Shown here in pieces: positions 11,255-25,593 of a stretch of DNA of 64,000 nt (position 1 is the first letter of the stretch; every line of letters starts with the position of its first letter). The notes under the pieces are model-generated. The model ran no database searches. It was not told the origin of the DNA and saw only the letters and a list, made by a program, of their open reading frames with translations. Origin of the DNA: Aulostomus chinensis. Lineage: Eukaryota; Chordata; Actinopteri; Syngnathiformes; Aulostomidae. The position numbers and the translations under genes were made by a program. Where the stretch lies: the NCBI GenBank assembly GCA_037954235.1, contig JBBMOA010000019.1, positions 12,409,305-12,473,304 of the forward strand. Reading direction: 5' to 3'.

Positions 11255-11342
11255 TTTTATTACAGACGTCGATATTTTTGTTTATGTGCAGTTTTCGTAT
11301 TATTTGACCAGGCGGTGGCGGTAGTGAGTTCGAAGCATCCAT
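11255..11342 (-). CDS. possible unidentified first coding exon, divergent from exd3
   Basis: On the minus strand an ATG (11342-11340) with A at -3 and G at +4 opens 29 codons, MDASNSLPPPPGQIIRKLHI and nine more. These are followed in phase 1 by an excellent donor, AAAA|GTAAGTA. I do not recognise the peptide and cannot find the downstream exon. It could be a lineage-specific gene, an alternative start of a transcript overlapping cdc37l1, or chance. Human EXD3 has a divergent neighbour (NOXA1), but this peptide does not resemble NOXA1. Confidence 0.2.
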
Positions 11343-11571
11343 GATGTGCTCAAATGAACCGCAAGGAAGACTAGTTGGCAACTTATCCCTAAGTTTTAAA
11401 CTACAGGCAACTTTCCCCACCACCGCGGAGCTCAAAAGAACAACTACGTCAAATTAAAGTCTCGTGTTATATGTATGTATATAAGTATTTAGGATCAGAA
11501 CTCTACATTAAGTGGATACGATGAATAAATCCATAAAAAATATGTATTTCTTCCTATTTTAGAAGACATGG

Positions 11572-11696
11572 ATGCCTGAGACAACAAACAGGGGCAAACT
11601 GTTATTGGACTCAAGCTGGTTTGTCAAATGCAACTTCTGACTTAACGGAGAAATTATTGTACCTGGCCCGACCGGACAACAAAAACATAACACATG
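11572..11696 (+). other. exd3: candidate exd3 5' untranslated exon
   Basis: Flanked by a CCTATTTTAG acceptor-like end and a strong donor CATG|GTGAGT at 11697. Position and donor quality suggest an upstream noncoding exon of exd3; the true first exon and TSS are not determined. Confidence 0.35.
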
Positions 11697-13032
11697 GTGA
11701 GTTCTTTTGTTTCAATCTTTTCGCTTTCGGCGGATATATTCGAGTGTCTCCCAGAGAGCAGATTGTTTGCTTGCTAGCCTAAAGTGAAACATGAGTCAAC
11801 CACTCTACAGAGACCCACCGCGGAAATGGGTTAATGGACGCTGACATGAGTAACAGTCGAGCACACATGAAAATAACACACCTTCAGGTGCTCACCACAC
11901 TTGCCCTATTATTTATCCCATATGTGTGACTGTCCATGGCAAGCTAACACATAGGAATAATGTAAGCTTTTATCCCACCGTCGCTAGGTGGAGCTAGAAG
12001 CTAATAGGAGATCTCTCCTGGATGAGGGCTGCTGCTGCTAGGACTGTGGTGACGGCTTAGTCCCGCCTCTAGGGCCTGGGGACGGACAGACAGACAGACA
12101 GGCCAGGAGAAACAAGCCGACTTCAGACCTAAAAACATCCTCAGCCTGACCTCAAGTCTCAGTGCCAGCTGGCTCCTCTCCCTTTCTCATGCTGCTGTTC
12201 CCACTGCTTTCCCCGCGTGTGCAGGAATGATCATATCAGCAAAACTGCCTTGATGCTGTTCCTTACATTTCTCTATGTATTATTATCGCCCCCCCCCCCC
12301 ACTTCCTAATAGTTTAGCTTCCCAGTAGTGACATAATTCATTTCGTTGCATAGCTGTTGTCTTACATCAGGAGCAGATTGTGCAGAAACCTGCTGAGTGT
12401 GACATGTTGTACCAAAAGTAGGGATTGACTGATAGTTGTGTTTTCATGTCAGGTTCAGATTATTACTATATCAAGGAAGCTGGTAACTGATACTTGTGGC
12501 TGACATTTATATTCAATAAATGTCAACATTTCAGTGCCAAATTTTACAGCAGTTCAAATGTCAACACAGGGCTTCCCTTAAAGTAACGTGCATTATATGT
12601 ACAATATGTGACCAATAAATTAAAAAAGTATGAAGTTTAAACTTTGAGCATATTGTAAAAACAATTATACATGTTGATTGACTAACTCTAAAAACATGAT
12701 TGTTTTGGATGTAAATTAGAGTGTCTCAAGTTCCCAGCAGGATGAGAAGACAATGAAAATCTTTATTCATCTTTGTTAGATTTTTCCCCCTGATTCATTC
12801 TGAGTAAAAAATTGTTTCACTGGGAAAAACATTATGTTATTGATAACATGAAAATATGTATCTAAGCCGATTGTCAGTCAATCTCTTTCCAAAAAATGTT
12901 TCCCATGTGTGTATAAATATATATATATATATGCACTTTTTGTTGTTTCAACACCTTCTATTCACACAACTTTGCTGTTTGCCTTCCTCTCCTCTATAGT
13001 GACAGCAGCAGCTCACCATCTGTTGGACAGAA

Positions 13033-13060
13033 ATGAGCTGCTCTACTCCAGAGGCATCGG
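13033..13060 (+). CDS. exd3: exd3 coding exon 1 (start)
   Basis: MSCSTPEAS plus one base of Gly10. The exon itself starts at 13000 after CTCTATAG. TGA at 13000-13002 is in frame, so the reading frame cannot begin earlier in this exon. Donor GG|GTGTGT is weak but fits phase. Confidence 0.85.
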
Positions 13061-16000
13061 GTGTGTACCACCGCTCACACACAACTACCTATCCATCATG
13101 CCAGACTTGAAAGCAACACACAGATGGGTACACAAACTTGGTAGAATCCCCTCCAACATTGGTTTTATTCAGGAGTTACCAAGAATGCATATTGATATAA
13201 TTTTGTTATTAAAACAAATATAAATCCAGAGGAAAACTATTACAGAAAATAATGTGGGTTTGTTCTTAGGAATGGCCATTGCAGCCAGTAAAGCATCATT
13301 ATATAGAACAATCAGTCTGTGTTTTTGGTGAATTTTTCTGTATTCAGTCCTGTGGTTGGGCTCTGTTGTTTATGGTGTCATGTGAATAATGAAAATGTCT
13401 ATCATGCCAAAAAGAACTGCAGGTATATTCAAACCTAAGTAGCATCTGTGAGTATACTTGGGTCAGACTACTATTTTCAGATGTTGAACTTCGAGGGGCT
13501 TGATGGTGTGTACAGTGATATCATTATTTTGTCACTGCAGAGCCTGAAGGTATGCAGTGAGTCCACACAGGCATAGAAACCAAGCTGTAATAGTGGGTCA
13601 CTGGTAGAGAGGTAATTCATATGCAAACATTGCTTTAATACACATCTAATTCTGGAAGTGCTCTTAATCTCCTCTTCAAGCTTCTGCAATGGCACCTGTT
13701 GAAAGGTTTATCCAGCAGCGAAAACAAAATACAAAAAGAGAGAAGTACTTGTCGGAGAATGTCATGGCGTCCTTCCAGTTGTGTTGAGCGCAGCTTCTGC
13801 CAAGTCACACTGAAGCTGTTCTGGTGGCTGTAGTGACACCAAATGCCCCATTTAGACACTTGATCTTTGTGTTTCCTTTATTTTGGCTGCTGCCTGGCAA
13901 CAGGTTGTTAGACCTACTTGTGGATTTAATCCGTCTAATTTGACTGAAATTTAAGTGTGACTTTTATTGGTTTGTAAAAGCCGCAGACGAGGATAGTGTC
14001 AAGTTATTCCTCAGTGGAATATAGTACTATTCTCTAATTCCAAGTTGTCATTAGTCAAGAAGGGATGGAAAAAAATCCTCACCACAGGGGTGATCTAGTG
14101 CATTTAATGTATTAGTGTCGCTGTATTTATGTGCATTGACGGGGTTATTATGTCGTTATCAGTGGGGAGCCTCCAAATTACCAGCCAGCTTCTCCGAGCG
14201 ACAGTGAGCGAACAGCAAAAGACGCTCTGGAGCCTTTTACACATTTGAAATCAAAGTACTTTTCCAACCATAGAAATATTTTTGCATGTCTTAGTCCATT
14301 TACTACAAATCCAGTTCAGATGGTAACTGACAGTTTTCCATTGCATGCTGTAATATTGTGGGTTTGCAGTGAATGTGCTGCATCACCGTGCAACAATTCT
14401 GTACATTTAGTGTTGCAATACTGGCTGGAAAGTTTCCTGTGAATTTCTGGAAACTATTCATGGTGAGTTTAAGTTTTGTTTTTTGCAAAGGCGTTGGAAA
14501 ATTTCTATGGGTAACTCTTGGAATTAATGGGGATTTATGGGAATTCATGGGGATTAACATGATCTCTGTGGTTTAATGGGAGTAAACAGGAAAGAACTGG
14601 ACATTTTGGTGTCATTTATACTCAAAAATGACCTTCTCATTTATCTACATATTTCTATACCCATAAATGTACCTTCACATGTACTGATTATTAGCATCTT
14701 GCATGCTACTGCAGGACTTTGATGCCACAACCTCAACATGCACTGGGCACTCTTCCATATTCACACAGAGAATACATACATTTTATTCCTTTTTTTTTCA
14801 TGGTGAAAAGAAAGAATGCTTTTAAGTTCTTCAAGGAGTCAAACACAGTATTTCACAAATGTATCACCAATGTTTGCATTCATGTTTGTTTATTACCAGG
14901 ATACAAAACATTTACAGTTATGTCTGTATATGACAAGGTGAATACTGTTAGCGTGAATCAGAATAAATGTGCCATGGAAAGTTTCTAGCTTTGAATATCC
15001 CCAGTATCTTGCAACCCTTTTTCAACTGCAGACATGATAATAATAATGGTGATGGATTACATACGCTTACCTCTTTCCAAGGAGCTGGGAATGCATTTTC
15101 CATGTCAAGTGGAAACCTCTTGACTGTCTGCTAGGTAGGAACTGATGTATAGTTTGTAAATAAATGGCACATGCGCTCATTAGATAAAACTACTGCAGTA
15201 TAATACTGCAGCTTCTCAGTGGCATCATAATCTTCAGTTTTAATTGTAGTGCTGTTGAAATGTGCGGGGTCGTTCCTCCTATTTTCACATCCTATTTGTG
15301 TGAATTTGGGGCAATAAAATATTAGGAATAAACAAGAGATTTACTCATGAAAATGAGTCAACAACAAGTGATGACAAGTAATCATTGTGTAATAAAAGAC
15401 ATTCATGCCAGTTATTGTAAGACCAATTCTCACACACATTAAACTTGGCATGCTAACAAACAAGGTTGTGTTTAAAAAGACCATTAAGGACAGAAATAGT
15501 GACAGTAAAGAAAGAGTCAGACAGAGAGAGAGAGAGAGAGGCCTGTTGGTCTGCTTTCCCAGGCTATGCATCAGGAAGGCTGTATTTTTTTACACCATGA
15601 CCACCGCATAGCCCTTTCCTGGGGAAATCCGAGACAAAATCGAGAGAGGCTGCAGCAGGGAGGGAGCAGGGAACAGGAAAACTAGCCCTGGGAAGGAGGA
15701 AGGGGAGGTAGGGGGGCAGGTACAGTGGAGCCCACACAGCATGATTGACAGAATGAAGCTGGGACTTCTGTGAAGGCTGACTGGAACACATGCACAGGCA
15801 GCGAGACGCAAAACATGACGCACACTTGCATACACACATCATCCCTCATTTTCTAGGCCCTTTTATTCACGGAGGCCTTCCAAAGAATGTGCCCCAAGAA
15901 TCTTCTCCAGGGTATTTTGGCTGCAGATTCGGCTGGAATGCAGAGCTAATGTCGGGTTCCTCTACTACCCAACCAGCCTCGGCTGTTAATCCGATGTTAT

Positions 16001-19000
16001 GGCTACTCTGCTATGCCTGTTAAAGAAATAATATTTGAAGTTATGGCTACTCAGCTATGCCTGTTTTAACAAACAATATTTCCAGTATATTGCATTTCCT
16101 TAAGTTAAGATTTAGGTTGGACCCTTTAAAAAAGTTTTTATGACCTCAATGGAACACAAATTTAGAAGACAGAGTTGCAGGAAGGGTTGACGAACAAGTC
16201 GAAACAGGTAATTGGGCTTGTGGGAAAAATGTTTATTGTAAATTAAAAACTTCAGTTTGAGTCCTTAAGGCCTAATAGACCTACAAAGGTATCTGGTGCC
16301 TCAAAGAGTCAAAAATAAACTACAGAATCCATTAGCTTCCATTCCTTGACAGGTTGATAGAGGTCAGAGGTTAAAGTGAAACCCCATCTCATCTGCGTGT
16401 TATTCCCCCAGGTCTTGACCCCTCCGTGCTGAGAGACCAACTCTTGGAGCTGTGGCTCAGGAAAGATCTGCAGACGGTGAGAGTCACTTTCACAGCATGT
16501 GTCAGTTCCACTTGTGCATTAAGGAGTGTGGGTGTTTACAAAGGTAAAGAGAAGAGGAAGGAACACGAAACAGAGAGAGGGAGCTTAAATGAATCTCACT
16601 AGTGTGTGTGTCTGTGAGACTGTGTGTGTTAATGGGGAAACCAGAGTGTCTGTCAGTAGGAAGGAAGGAATTTGCATTGCACTGAATGAACTTGAGATCT
16701 GTGTGAGGAGGATATTGAGTGGATGACATCTGTTTTGCGAATCAAATGCAGCGCCAGGCATTCTCACACAGATATTATATTCTCCTGAAGGAAGTCACTA
16801 ATGCCAAAGTTTGCATTCTTAATTTGGGACCCCAAATATGTCACACGCCTGCGTGTCAGCTAATGTGTCACAGTTATTCTAAGAATGTACATGCCAGTTT
16901 AACAACTGTGATTCTTAAATTTGAATTCCCAGGACAAGAGTTTGCTTGGGGAAAAAAAATAGTTTAAAAAATGCAGTTGTTCATCGCACTCGGCACGCAA
17001 ATGTATAGTCATTCATTAAAAAGGTGGCAATCAGCTTTGAGCCTGCAAAAGGGTTCAGATGACAACCTCACACCCAGGGAGGTTGTGTTGTTTTTCTCTT
17101 GCATGAATCTACCTCAAAAAACAAAAAGACAAAACAATGAAAAACCACTGGAACAGCTTATTCAGGGATGCACCCATCAGACTTTTCCAGCTCTCAGTCA
17201 AGCAACATGTTGAGTACTTGTCTACTGGCACACTCCAGGTTTATGACGCAGTCCGCATAACGTCGCAATCAAATGTTGTTGCAGTGGCTGTTGGGGAACT
17301 ACCTGACTGGGCTGGACTCCCACCAGTACAGAGCAGTAATATGGTTGTTTTTTCATGGTTGATGACAATAAGAAATGGTGAAAAGAAACTGCTCATGTAC
17401 AGTACATGGAGGTGTACCTCTAGTGTTGTAGATCTACTTTAAAGGTCTCAGAGCGTGAGCAGTCAGTTATGATTGACAAGTAAGTGGCTCCTGTTTTTAT
17501 ACGTTTACATTTTCTCTCTCTGACTTGTTTACGTCACACCACTCCCACTCTGTTTCCACACAGATCCACTGGGCAGCCCAGCAGGGCTTTTCAAAGCTGG
17601 ATGATCCCCTGGAGGGCTTCCTAACAATCCTGGAGAGCTGTCCAGGCAAACAGAAGGGGTGGAGCCAGAGCTTAGGCCAGTGCCTGCTTATGGAATTTCA
17701 GAAATGGACAAAAGAACATCCAGAGGTAGATGAGATTTGTCATGCAGGAGTTACAGTAGCAGTTATACAGATATGCAGTGTCAGACCCACCTGTGACTGA
17801 AAATACCTGTTATACCTGCCAGGGGGCCCCTTCCCTTGGCAAAATGTGAAAAACCCTGAAAGTATAAGATGACATTTTCTTTGTTTCTGCATTTTGGAGT
17901 ATCTTTGCAGTATTAGAAAAGATTGAAAGAAATCAGGCAAACCAGGTTAAAGCTGAATATGCAGTCCCACCAGAGTGAACAAGTCGTGTTTTCTTGAATT
18001 CAACAACTTCTCCGCTTTTCAGAGTTTCCATTTTCTTTATCTCTCATCTTTTCAGTCAACAGTATCTCTTGTTTTTGAACATTTTCTGAAATATCCTTAC
18101 CGTTGCCAGGTTACGCTGAGTTCGCATCCAGAGCAGCAAGCATTGGCCCTCCAACATCGAGCTCTCAGCCTGCTAACCAACACCCAGACAGTGTGCGTGG
18201 ACACTCTGGTGAAGCTCTATCAGCTCAGCTCCCTGGATACAGCCCTACTCCAACAGCACATTCTGAGGTTGCAGGACCTCAACTGCTACAAAGAGGCGAG
18301 TACCTTGTTTGATGCAAAGGATAGTTTTCGATGGAAAGAATATCAAATGTTGAGATTATGTTTCTGTTGCGGCAATCTTGTTTTTCACAGGCAGCAGTGC
18401 TCAGCATAAAGCTGAAAATACAGAAGGAACTGGATATGGAGGAGGTGAGGAATGCGTCCGTGCACACTTGTCCACTAGCAGTGACTTTCTTAACTCACTT
18501 CCTTTTCATCAAATGTACCTCTGCAGATGTGCATACCGCTGATCTGGCAGGATAAGTTACCACTGGCGGAGTCATTTGTTACTGGAGACAATCACCTAGA
18601 GCAACAACTGGTCACGCTGCTGGACTCCTGGTGCCACCCGAGCTTCAACGTGGAGGAGATAAGAAGGTTCGGAGCACGCACGAATGTGTGGAAACCTATA
18701 AATCTCGGAACACATTTGAATAATCCCGCGTGCTTGTGTCTGAATTTCACAGGCGGTTTCCTCACCTCACTCTGTCCAGACACCACTTGAGTCAAATTCA
18801 GCCCAAACTACTGACAAAACATGTCATAAGACTTCTGGAGAAATTCAACATTGACCAAGGTGGGAAAAATAGCACGTGCAGGTATGCTTTGTGTGTTTGC
18901 ACTTAGTAATTCTTGTGTCATACTTTGACTCAGGATTGTGTCCCAATGCTGTACGCAAGAGACGTCAGGATTCTCTCCGTTTCCTCATGCACAAGACTTT

Positions 19001-22000
19001 TGTGGAGGTAAGCGACATCCTAATATAGTGTGTCAGGATTTACATTTTCAAGTTCTATGCAGTGAGTGAACGAATGAGCTCACTGATTTGAGCAGGTGAC
19101 ATTAGATTCCTCTCTAAAATACCTGCTCTCACTCTGCTAGTCATTCCAAAACTCCACTGGTAGTGTGCGTGAAATGATTTAGCAATTTGTTGCCAGTAAT
19201 TTTATACACTGATATGTGGTTTTTGATGCACAACCTTCCCCTTTTTTTCCTTTTCTTTTTACAAAGTTATTTCCCTATGGAGGTTGTGTGTTCTTTCCGT
19301 CTGTCTTCTGAACCTAATTGTGTTATAGGAATATTTATTTAAATGTACCTTTTTTTGATGCTCTGAGCTCATAGTCTGGTTTTAGTTATTCAGGTGTCAA
19401 CTTAAATTACTGTAGGAAATTGTTTGAAATTTTTGTTTTAAGCCAACAAAAGCTGCTAACAGCTGGAAGTTGGGCTGAATTCAGATTCAGTTCCTGAAAA
19501 CAAAAGCAGCAGGGAGCATTTGAGATTCATGAAGAAAGTATTTGGGGCCCTGGTCTTTGGTCTTTGCGTTACAGAGGAAAAAAATGACAGAAACTTCTTT
19601 TTTCTTTTAGAAAGGCATGACAGAGGAGAACTGGAGTGACCATGTTCAGGTAAATATCTGACAGACAAAGAATATAGATTAGTATTTGTTCTAAAAAATG
19701 CTGGACGTGTCGTGTATAAGTGCTCTTGTGTGTCCTGAATTTGTAGTATGTAGTGGCAGATGACATTGAACTTCAGATCCAGTTAGTGGAGTTGCTGGTG
19801 AAATACTGTGGTCTTCAAAAAGCCTCTCAGTGGTCCCTGAGATACAGCATCCCCAGAAATCTACTTCCGTGGGGGGTGTGGGACACACAGCAGAGCTTAC
19901 CGCCTGATCTACAGTGAGTTGACCGAATACTCATCAACATATTCTATTATACGTCTTGCAGTATGCAAATGTTGTGCTGTCATTATAAAAAGGAAACGCT
20001 TTGGCCTTTGGAGGCACCGCATCCCTGCTCTTAAACACCGCAAGTCAATCTGTAATTTGTACTTCTTTAGACAGCTGCTAAACTCTCTCTTGTAACAAGA
20101 GTTGAGCCATTAATTAAATTTCAACTACAACTACGGCTTTCCACCGTCATGAAAGCAGTATATTAAAATAATACAATTACTGTGTCTCACGCCGTGGCGT
20201 GTTGCGTTTTGTCTTGTGTTGTAAATGAGGGGCACCCTCCTTCTCAGCCAGCAGCTCCGCTTCTCTTCTCAAGACTGTAACAGTTTCAGTTTGGGCTCAT
20301 TGTTTCAAGGGAGGAGGGAGACACGACGGGTTTCTGCACATGAAGACGATTCGGTCGCCTGGAAACACTTTTCAACAGACTTAAATAATGAGTTATACAC
20401 TTGTGACATGACCGATTAGTTTCATCAGCTGTAGTCTGCATCTCCATGATCCTGTTCACACTTTTACGCATTAAAAGGTTTTTCCTTAGATGGTTTGTTA
20501 TCGGATCTAACTTCCTGATATCTATTTAAATAAACGCTCACTCTGAGTAGAAAAGTCTTTAATCTGCGTATTTACTTACAACACACCAAAGAAGTTCTCA
20601 GCTACTGTCAGCTGATTAATCACTAATGTAATGATACAACTACTTGATGTATGGCAAATGTAATGTGTATATATGGCATATTATAAATAATGTATAAATG
20701 TATTTCGGTGAACTGACAACACGACCATTATGTTTGTTTAGACCACACTTGGAAGCAGCGACGTGCTGGTTGTAGATTTGACTAAAGAACTGCGGAACAA
20801 TCAGGATAATATCAGCCAGCAGATCGATCATCCGGGCCCTAGCTGTCCTCTCTCATTCGACTTTCATTGATTTTATATAGTCTTTTTTTCCTGACCGAAT
20901 CTCTTCCTTGTGTGCTTACACACAAATGCACACTCATCTCCTTGTTCTGCCCAGACTAGTTCATGTGAGTGATTCAGCACAAACGGAGGAATGGATACCA
21001 TCGGAGGCACACACCCAGAAGTTCTACCAGGTACCACTCACCAAAGATAGGGTTCACCTTGTGGACACGCCAGAAGCCCTCCAGAGATGTCAGAACAGTC
21101 TGCTAAAGGTAAAGAACAACAACAACAAAAAAAGATTCCTACCTTACAAATCAGCCATTAGTTGAAGAAATTTTCATGGTTGTTTCTTCTTTCCTAGGAA
21201 GGTGGTGTAGTCGGAGTGGACATGGAGTGGCAGCCTTCATTTGGATGTGTCTCAGCTCAGCAAGTTGCCCTGATACAGCTTGCAGTTTTTGACCAGGTTT
21301 TCTTGTTAGACTTATGTGCAAATGGATTTTGTCAACATCCAAATACTCTTAGTTTCATCAGGACCTTGTTCTCCCAACGAACTGTCCTTAAACTGGGTAA
21401 GCAGCCGACTGAGCAACAGTAACATCAACTTTTACTTCAGGCATTCCTGCTTCTACTTCCTTCCTGTCTCCTTTCTCTCATTCAGGCTATGGTATGTCCG
21501 GTGATGTCAAGTGTCTCGTGTCCACCTGGCAACATCTTTTAGAGGAGCCCTTGAAAATGGAGGGGATGCTTGATCTTCTTAATATCCATCAAAAGGTGAT
21601 CCTGTTGTTCACTTAATGTCTCACAATTAAATTCAAAATGAAGTCTGGCAGGGAAGTTAACCCATATTTCAGTCAATTTGAAAATCTGTCTTGAGATTAA
21701 ACATGTTTTTATTCTAAAATTCCCTGTTCAGATCCAGCGTGGAAAGGTCAAAAGGTTGCACGATGGCCCAAAGGAGGTTCTAGTAGGAGAGGACTCTGTA
21801 GAGAGAGGGCTGAGTCTGCTGGTTCAGCAGGTCCTGGGGAGACCTCTGGACAAGGCAGAGCAAATTTCCAACTGGCAGAAACGGCCACTGCGCATCAGCC
21901 AAATTAGATATGCAGGTATGTACTTTTGCAAACACACAATAACACGGAGATCTTTTTGCTATTGATATTCCATAATAAACTGTAAGCCAATAAATGGACC

Positions 22001-25000
22001 CATTCTTGCTCTCTCTCTTGATCTCTGTATCTCTGTCTCTATCCTTCCTCTAGTGGCAGATGCCTACTGTTTGCTGGACGTGTACTCAGTCCTCTCCAGC
22101 AACCCTGCCAAGTTTGGGTTACCAGCAGACCTGCGAAGCATCTCCTTCAGCCAGCCAGAGAAGAGCAAAGACATGAAGCAGAAGGGTAAACAAGCCAAGA
22201 AGGCCAGCAGCAAGGAGGTGAGGGCTCAACATCCCCAGGAATTTCTGTCATTTACTGACTTATCTTCAAGTTTACAGTGGGATTTGACGCCTTTGAAGAT
22301 GATAAAACAATGACTGTGTAGTATTTTTTTGTAATTGTGCTCTAATTTTGTGATATATTGACAGAAAGATAAATCCAATTCATATATTGACACGCTTTTA
22401 ATGACTTCTTGGGTGGACTTGCCATCTACATCTAGCAGACTGGGCACTTTCCCAGATGGCAGACACAAAACAATCTTTTAATACAAATTTATTTCCCAAG
22501 CAAGATGTTTCCAGTCAGTAAGTGTTATGTAATCATGACCCCTATTATTGATTGGAATATTATTGGTTGGGATAGTGATCATTTTTGCTATAATCAAGCA
22601 GCCCGCGACTGAAAGAATTAGACTTGAGGAATGTGGATTCTGGCATTTGGCAACATGTTCACTTGGTCTTCACTAGGATGAACTGATGGTCAGAGGTCAC
22701 TGTGATGCCACAAAACCCCATTTGGAGCATTATTCAAGAATTCATGCATTGATCATGTTTCTCAAAATAAGATTACGTGGTGATATTTTATATACTAAAA
22801 GTTCAAATGTCAACTTCACGGTGACCTCTCAGTTATCTGCAAAACAGATTTATGGGTATTTTTTTAACACTCGCTAATATTTGATAACTCCTCAAAAGTC
22901 TTCACCGTGTAGTTTTGTATGTAAACTGCACCTTAAGTGATTAGTTTAAAGCAAATATTGTGCTTAGTCTTAGTTCTGTGAGCTTGTGGTAGACACAACA
23001 GGGACAAGGAAGACTTGAAGAGCTGAAGATAACCTGCAAGGATAATGTCTGTTTGACCAAGATGCTCCTGCAGCTCCGGGGGTGCACTCGTATAGCTCAC
23101 CATGTGCCTTGACCTCCCTGCGCTCTGCTGCAAGTGAAAAGAAAATCCCCCTGTGGGGATCAGTTAAGTATCACATTATTGTCTCTGTCCATTTAGGAAT
23201 GTCAAGGGGCTCAATGGGTCAGTCCCCCTCGCTCCAATGCAGAGAAAGACCTCCCGTGTGGCAATAAACCCCAAGAAGACTTCCCTCCTCTATCCCCCCA
23301 GCAGTTGCGGGTGGTGTGTGACAACATGCTACAGGGCCTCGGGAGGTACCTGCGCTGTTTAGGAGTCGACGTGGTCATGCTGGAGAGCAGTGACGACCAC
23401 AGGAAGGCTGCCAAGGTCAGTCAGCAGCCCAAGCAAAGGAGAGCTCAGCTTTTCATAAAGAAAGATAAACTCATACGAGAAGAACAGCAAATATATTAAA
23501 TTCATGTTTCCTTTCGTTGTGATGTTGATGTGTGTCAGTTAGCACAAGCCGAAGGCCGTGTCATACTCACATGTGGACAACCATACCAAACTGTAAGTAT
23601 TACATGCATGCCAGAGTGAACGAAGACTCCATATTCAAACCCTTGGTAAATTGTTGTCATCGTTGTGTCCTGATAGTTGCGGTCCCAGGTGGGCGAGGGG
23701 CGCTGTCTGTTGCTAAACTGCTCCGACAAGGCCAAAGACCAGGCTGTTCAAGTACTCAGACACTTCAATGTCCAGGCCACTCCTTGTGACATATTCAGCC
23801 GCTGCCAGGTAGGGAGGTTCATCCGTTTTTATTTTATTTGAATCTATTTGTGAAATCAGTGCTGGTTGAATTCTTACAACCTACTGACAAAATTGATATA
23901 AAGGATTCTGATGACTCACACATAGAGAAATAAAGAAAATAGTTGAGAAGAGCGTGGTAGACCGTTGGAGTGAACGACATAAATGTTGATTGTAGGTATG
24001 GTTGTACAACACACCAGACATGCCTGTCTGACAGCAACTTTGAGTGACATAGAGCAACAAGATTGTCACAGTGAGAAGCACAAGTACATCCATTATGAGG
24101 AAATACCGCAGAACTGCTTCAGTTATGAGAACTAATCTTGTGGATCCTTTGTTGAATAATGTGTTTTGCCGAAAGGGGAACTAATTTGTAAAATCATAGG
24201 GGCATGGACACCACGAGCTTTAAAAATAATAATTTGGTTTACTGAGAATTTGTTGTTGACGCTAGAATTGGTGGAACTTTTGGCAAAACGTATCGGCTAA
24301 AACGTAATCTCATGAGCTTTCTGCATTGTCTGAGGACTGTTTAGTTTTTTGTAACCTGTGAAACAGTGCATCCATAGACATTGTCTTCCCAACCTGTTCT
24401 CAAGTTGCTAATCGGGCTAATCAATATGGCAAACTTTATAAGGCACACAGAAGTCTCATTACAGATGTTAGCTGGTTGCACTGGATATTTTTGGCTAATT
24501 TTTGCCAGATCTGGAAGCAAACTTGTTTTTGGGCCTTACGCCAAGGGTTTTCCCCTCTGCACAGCTGAATTTTGGGAACTTGTCAAGAGTGTGATTAAGA
24601 TGGAGTGAGGGGTTGGCTTCATTGTGGCTGCGCTACCTTATGAGCTGCTTTTGGACTGGAGGAACATGTTTCAGCTGGAGAAAGTAACACCTTTTGTTTC
24701 TCCGCCATCTCCAGTCAGCAATCACCTGTAACCATATCAGTTCCATAGGTACTTCATTTTTAGGGACCTTTTCAACTTCTACCCCAGGTTAGGTACTTCA
24801 GCTCAATAGGAACCACGTATCTCACTTGTGTTGAAAATGGCCACAGCTACCCCTGGCCCGCTCACATCACTTGACCCTTGTTGAATACCAACAAAAAACT
24901 GGCCTGAGATGGAAAGAAGTTCTCAGGGTGCTGCTGTTGCTTGGTCCGAAAGAAGAAAGGGCTTTACATCTCTGACAGGAAGAGGAGCTCTGACTATCAG

Positions 25001-25547
25001 AAGGAGGCTCAATTCAAACTTGGAGAGTAGCTGGTGGAGGTGCTCTGGCATCTAATTTGTTTCCCTTCTGGTTGTTTTGCTGTGGAAGTATGTCCAATCA
25101 CGAGGAGGCTTGGGGGCGAGGGTGGAGGGATTGTATATATTCCATCTGGCTTGGGAATGTCTCTTAACTGCTGTGAAGAATGCAGATGAATGAGGACATT
25201 ATGGGAGGGAATAAATAAAGGGTAAATAACAAAAGTGAAATGCGTTTATTTTTACATTAAAGGTAATATAAAAACTAGAGAACCAGGAAGGAAAGGAGTT
25301 GAGTCTGGACGAGAAATACAACGATGGTTGTCTTTCAATTGTTTTCTGCCTTAAACTCCTTTCAAGCGCTTTTTATCAAATTACAACAACATTTCTGTCC
25401 TGCATACGTGTGAAAGCTTTGCATACGTGTGCATTGTAATAAGCCTTGATGTTTGAGGGCAGCAGTAACTTATTCATCCTCATGGGTGGCTGTTTAGGGA
25501 AACCATGTGTGTGTGCTGCAGTGGCTGCGTTTGTTTGTTTGTTTGTT

Positions 25548-25593
<46 letters not shown>

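Noticed and set aside
12083..12101. (GACA)n run as an attachment or control site
   Set aside because: Four tetranucleotide units are ordinary simple sequence.
20742..20870. 43-codon open stretch after a TTTAG in an exd3 intron (LGSSDVLVVDLTKELRNN)
   Set aside because: Its frame does not fit the phase-2 end of exd3 exon 10 (the real phase hits a stop), no donor follows, and human EXD3 has no matching segment.
24720..25160. Possible DNA-transposon remnant (TTCCATAGGTACTTCATTTT)
   Set aside because: No terminal inverted repeats or transposase similarity could be defined by eye.
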